Assembly: GCA_028293225.1 (NCBI GenBank)
Contig: JAQGPE010000602.1
Span: forward strand, 1 to 6,277
DNA from: Akkermansiaceae bacterium
Lineage (GTDB): Bacteria; Verrucomicrobiota; Verrucomicrobiia; Verrucomicrobiales; Akkermansiaceae
Length of the DNA: 6,277 nt
Reading direction: 5' to 3'
Shown in pieces: positions 5,806 through 6,277 of the stretch (positions within the stretch are counted from its first letter, which is position 1; the number at the start of each line of letters is the position of its first letter). The position numbers and the translations under genes were made by a program. The notes under the pieces are model-generated. The model was not told the DNA's origin. It saw only the letters and a list, made by a program, of their open reading frames with translations, and made no database searches.

Positions 5806-5839
5806 GATTTGCGCAATTCTGCGTCCATTGTGCGCAATC
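5806..5839. promoter_or_regulatory. Candidate operator: paired TGCGCAAT elements
   Basis: TGCGCAAT occurs at 5810-5817 and again at 5831-5838, exactly 21 bases apart, about two turns of DNA. Each copy sits in local dyad symmetry: TTGCGCAA 5809-5816 is a perfect palindrome, and ATTG 5827-5830 with CAAT 5835-5838 is an inverted repeat. The whole block from GATT 5806 to AATC 5839 is also roughly symmetric. It lies between two divergent genes, 93 bases above the minus-strand start and 44 bases before the receptor start. It does not resemble the AT-rich Fur box. The regulator is unknown and the role is inferred. Confidence 0.45.
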
Positions 5840-5856
5840 CACCGTTAGTCACCTGC

Positions 5857-5872
5857 CCTGGCGCCCGCCAGG
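5857..5872 (+). promoter_or_regulatory. Hairpin covering the probable receptor RBS
   Basis: CCTGGC (5857-5862) and GCCAGG (5867-5872) form a perfect 6-bp stem with the 4-base loop GCCC. The 3' arm and the next base make the only Shine-Dalgarno-like sequence before the receptor, CAGGA at 5869-5873, which is 9 bases from GTG 5883. In the mRNA this hairpin would hide the ribosome binding site, so it could lower or control translation. In DNA the same symmetry could be a protein site. Confidence 0.45.
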
Positions 5873-5882
5873 ATCGTGCCGC

Positions 5883-6277
5883 GTGAACGACAGCATCCAC
5901 TCCGGCATACCGCTCCATTCCGACGATTCTTCCCGGGCTGCCCTTTCCGGCCGGAGATCCTATCGCATCCGCGTGCTGCTGCCGGGTTTTGCCGGAGCGG
6001 TCTCCTGCCTGGGTCTGGTCCATGCCGAGGCTCCGGTGCAGCAGCTCGACACGATGACCGTCTCGGAAACCCGCGATAAGAACGGCAACATCATCGACTA
6101 CCGCACCGAGAAAGCCGCCGCCGCGACCAAGACCGACACGCCCCTCATCGAGACGCCGCAGTCGATTTCCGTCATTACGGAGGACCAGCTTGAACTGCGC
6201 AATGCCAAGACGGTCACTGAGGCGCTGCGCTACACTGCCGGCACCTCCACCGAGACCTACGGCCAGGATCCCCGCGG
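5883..6277 (+). CDS. TonB-dependent siderophore-type receptor (3' truncated)
   Basis: The first 131 residues are inside the window; the gene continues to the right. Outer-membrane receptors of this family import iron-siderophore complexes with energy from TonB-ExbB-ExbD. The signal region has a long polar start (about 23 residues), then RRSYRIR, a hydrophobic core (about 31-46) and a likely cleavage after VHA (48). LDTMTVSE at 55-62 fits a TonB box. The plug domain begins with KTDTPLIETPQSISVITEDQL (83-103) and TVTEALRYTAGTSTETYG (110-127), a typical siderophore-receptor pattern (ETPQSISV, EAL.YTaGv). GTG 5883 was chosen because a Shine-Dalgarno-like CAGGA lies 9 bases upstream and the signal sequence follows; the frame stays open further upstream, so an earlier start is possible. 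The ligand cannot be told from this part. The upstream region has a repeat pair and a hairpin that suggest regulation, but no Fur box is visible. Confidence 0.88.
   Translation, partial: MNDSIHSGIPLHSDDSSRAALSGRRSYRIRVLLPGFAGAVSCLGLVHAEAPVQQLDTMTVSETRDKNGNIIDYRTEKAAAATKTDTPLIETPQSISVITEDQLELRNAKTVTEALRYTAGTSTETYGQDPR

Noticed and set aside
5388..6023. Minus-strand open frame of 211 residues spanning the small gene, the intergenic region and the receptor start
   Set aside because: It overlaps three better-supported elements, runs out of frame with the 94-residue gene and shows no domain or codon support.
1..6277. tRNA, rRNA, CRISPR array, insertion sequence or attachment site
   Set aside because: No cloverleaf with a T-loop signature, no evenly spaced repeats, no transposase or integrase, and no terminal inverted repeats with target duplications were seen by eye.

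Overview
The window is a GC-rich, densely packed piece of bacterial chromosome. It carries five complete protein genes that I am confident of, one complete small gene of unknown function, and two genes cut by the window edges. The gene set is mostly housekeeping. The combination of a long RRM-domain RNA-binding protein with Arg-rich and Ala/Pro/Glu-rich tails, a MiaA with a non-standard motif after the Walker A loop, GC-rich codons and mostly weak Shine-Dalgarno sites suggests a Verrucomicrobiota member (Luteolibacter/Verrucomicrobium-like). That placement is an inference from general character and was not tested by comparison. No tRNA, rRNA, CRISPR array, insertion sequence, integrase or attachment site was seen.

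Layout. Positions 2-466 (+) hold the C-terminal part of an FHA-domain protein ending in one transmembrane helix and an Ala/Pro/Glu tail. Positions 543-1628 (+) hold HemW, a radical-SAM heme chaperone. Positions 1641-1973 (+) hold a small three-helix membrane protein, 12 bases after hemW. Positions 2036-3076 (+) hold PyrD, the class 2 quinone-linked dihydroorotate dehydrogenase. Positions 3077-3452 are 376 bases with no convincing gene but many possible RNA hairpins. Positions 3453-4451 (+) hold the RRM protein, followed by a clear intrinsic terminator (4477-4512). Positions 4544-5428 (+) hold MiaA, the tRNA A37 dimethylallyltransferase. Positions 5429-5713 (-) hold an unrecognised 94-residue protein whose stop codon abuts the miaA stop. 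Positions 5714-5882 are a divergent regulatory region with a repeated GCGCAA element and a hairpin that covers the probable ribosome binding site. Positions 5883-6277 (+) hold the start of a TonB-dependent siderophore-type receptor that runs off the window.

How they fit together. The four left-hand genes (FHA protein, hemW, small membrane protein, pyrD) run the same way with short gaps and could share transcripts, but their functions (signalling, heme delivery, pyrimidine synthesis) do not form one pathway. The RRM gene looks like a separate, well-expressed unit: long leader, own terminator, and codon choice (GAA, GCC/GCT, CTC) unlike the GAG/GCG/CTG-rich miaA. The receptor gene is probably a regulated iron- or siderophore-uptake unit and the most accessory-like part of the window.

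I found no clear evidence of a new multi-gene system. The most interesting unexplained signals are the structured RRM leader, the GCGCAA repeat pair with the RBS-covering hairpin upstream of the receptor, and the small unknown gene that meets miaA tail to tail with no gap.
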